The notes below the pieces were generated by a model. The model had not been told where the DNA came from, searched no databases, and saw only the letters and a program-made list of their open reading frames with translations. A stretch of 6,792 nucleotides of DNA from Solirubrobacterales bacterium (GTDB lineage: Bacteria; Actinomycetota; Thermoleophilia; Solirubrobacterales; Solirubrobacteraceae). Of this stretch, positions 6,758 through 6,792 are shown one piece after another; position 1 is the stretch's first letter, and each line of letters starts with the position of its first letter. Location of the stretch: NCBI GenBank assembly GCA_015655225.1, contig JAATFK010000699.1, positions 1-6,792 of the forward strand, in the 5' to 3' direction. The position numbers were made by a program, and so were the translations under genes.

Positions 6758-6792
6758 ATGGCGCACTACACCCTGAAGCTGCGGCGCTACTC
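6758..6792 (+). CDS. sdhB: Succinate dehydrogenase iron-sulfur subunit, N-terminal fragment cut by the window edge
   Basis: Eleven complete codons are visible, reading MAHYTLKLRRY. This resembles the first beta strand of the ferredoxin-like N-terminal domain of SdhB/FrdB proteins, which carry three iron-sulfur clusters and pass electrons from the flavoprotein towards the quinone site. The start overlaps the sdhA stop (TGATG) by one base and has a good SD, the usual sign of translational coupling in an sdhAB operon. None of the cluster cysteines lies inside the window, so the call rests on context and a short match. Confidence 0.7.
   Translation, partial: MAHYTLKLRRY

Larger units (their letters stand above)
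5067..6758 (+). pseudogene. sdhA: Succinate dehydrogenase/fumarate reductase flavoprotein subunit, interrupted by one in-frame TGA
   Basis: The gene encodes the FAD subunit that oxidises succinate to fumarate in complex II. It spans 563 codons plus a stop, near normal family length, with a single TGA at codon 153; no shift of frame is needed. Counting that codon, GAGLAG (10-15) is the FAD-binding turn, and His41 in SHSVAAAGG is the expected covalent FAD ligand. FGGASAARTF and ADITGQ lie before the stop. After it come ASGGAGQVF, His231 (YHPTT), TEGARGEG (243-250), catalytic Arg275 (RDVVSR), His340 (MHYIMGG) and Arg375 (HGGNRLGANSLLD). All active-site residues are present, so the lesion is recent, a sequence error, or read through. 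ATG 5067 puts the Rossmann fold right at the N-terminus; GTG 5010 is the alternative. Codon use before the stop is less GC-ending than after it. It runs into sdhB with a one-base overlap. Function is certain; whether it is expressed intact is open. Confidence 0.9.

Overview
The window is a very GC-rich stretch of bacterial chromosome, typical of a high-GC actinobacterial lineage. Third codon positions are overwhelmingly G or C. Several genes lack a Shine-Dalgarno (SD) site, and arginine codon AGA is unusually common for such a composition. Together these suggest a Thermoleophilia/Solirubrobacterales (Conexibacter-like) organism, but that placement is an inference from style and not from a marker gene. 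I find five protein genes, one short possible leader ORF, and no RNA gene, CRISPR array, insertion sequence or phage gene.

Layout: (1) 5-2173, minus strand: a secreted alpha/beta-hydrolase-like protein of 722 aa with a signal peptide and a GNSQGG nucleophile elbow. (2) 2260-3777, minus strand: a family M32 metallocarboxypeptidase of 505 aa, 86 bp upstream of the hydrolase on the same strand. (3) 3792-4976, plus strand: a membrane site-2-type zinc protease (M50) with C-terminal CBS domains, starting only 14 bp from the divergent M32 start. (4) 5067-6756, plus strand: a succinate dehydrogenase/fumarate reductase flavoprotein gene (sdhA type), whose frame is interrupted at codon 153 by one TGA where relatives carry an aromatic residue, usually Trp. 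(5) 6758 to the window end: the first 11 codons of what is probably sdhB, overlapping the sdhA stop by one base.

How they work together: sdhA and sdhB form an operon for the soluble part of respiratory complex II, oxidising succinate and passing electrons from FAD to iron-sulfur clusters. The M32 peptidase trims C-terminal residues from peptides in the cytoplasm. The M50 protease would cleave membrane-embedded substrates. The hydrolase would act outside the cell. Nothing links these into one dedicated pathway; the region looks like ordinary chromosomal housekeeping sequence.

The main point of interest is the sdhA gene: a single nonsense codon in an otherwise intact, catalytically complete flavoprotein, with a codon-usage change near the same point. 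The 90 bp upstream of sdhA also stand out. They are less GC-rich, carry a well-placed TAGAAT -10 element that would make the sdhA mRNA leaderless, and hold a 16-codon ORF with its own strong SD and a CxxCH motif. I do not see a convincing new multi-gene system.
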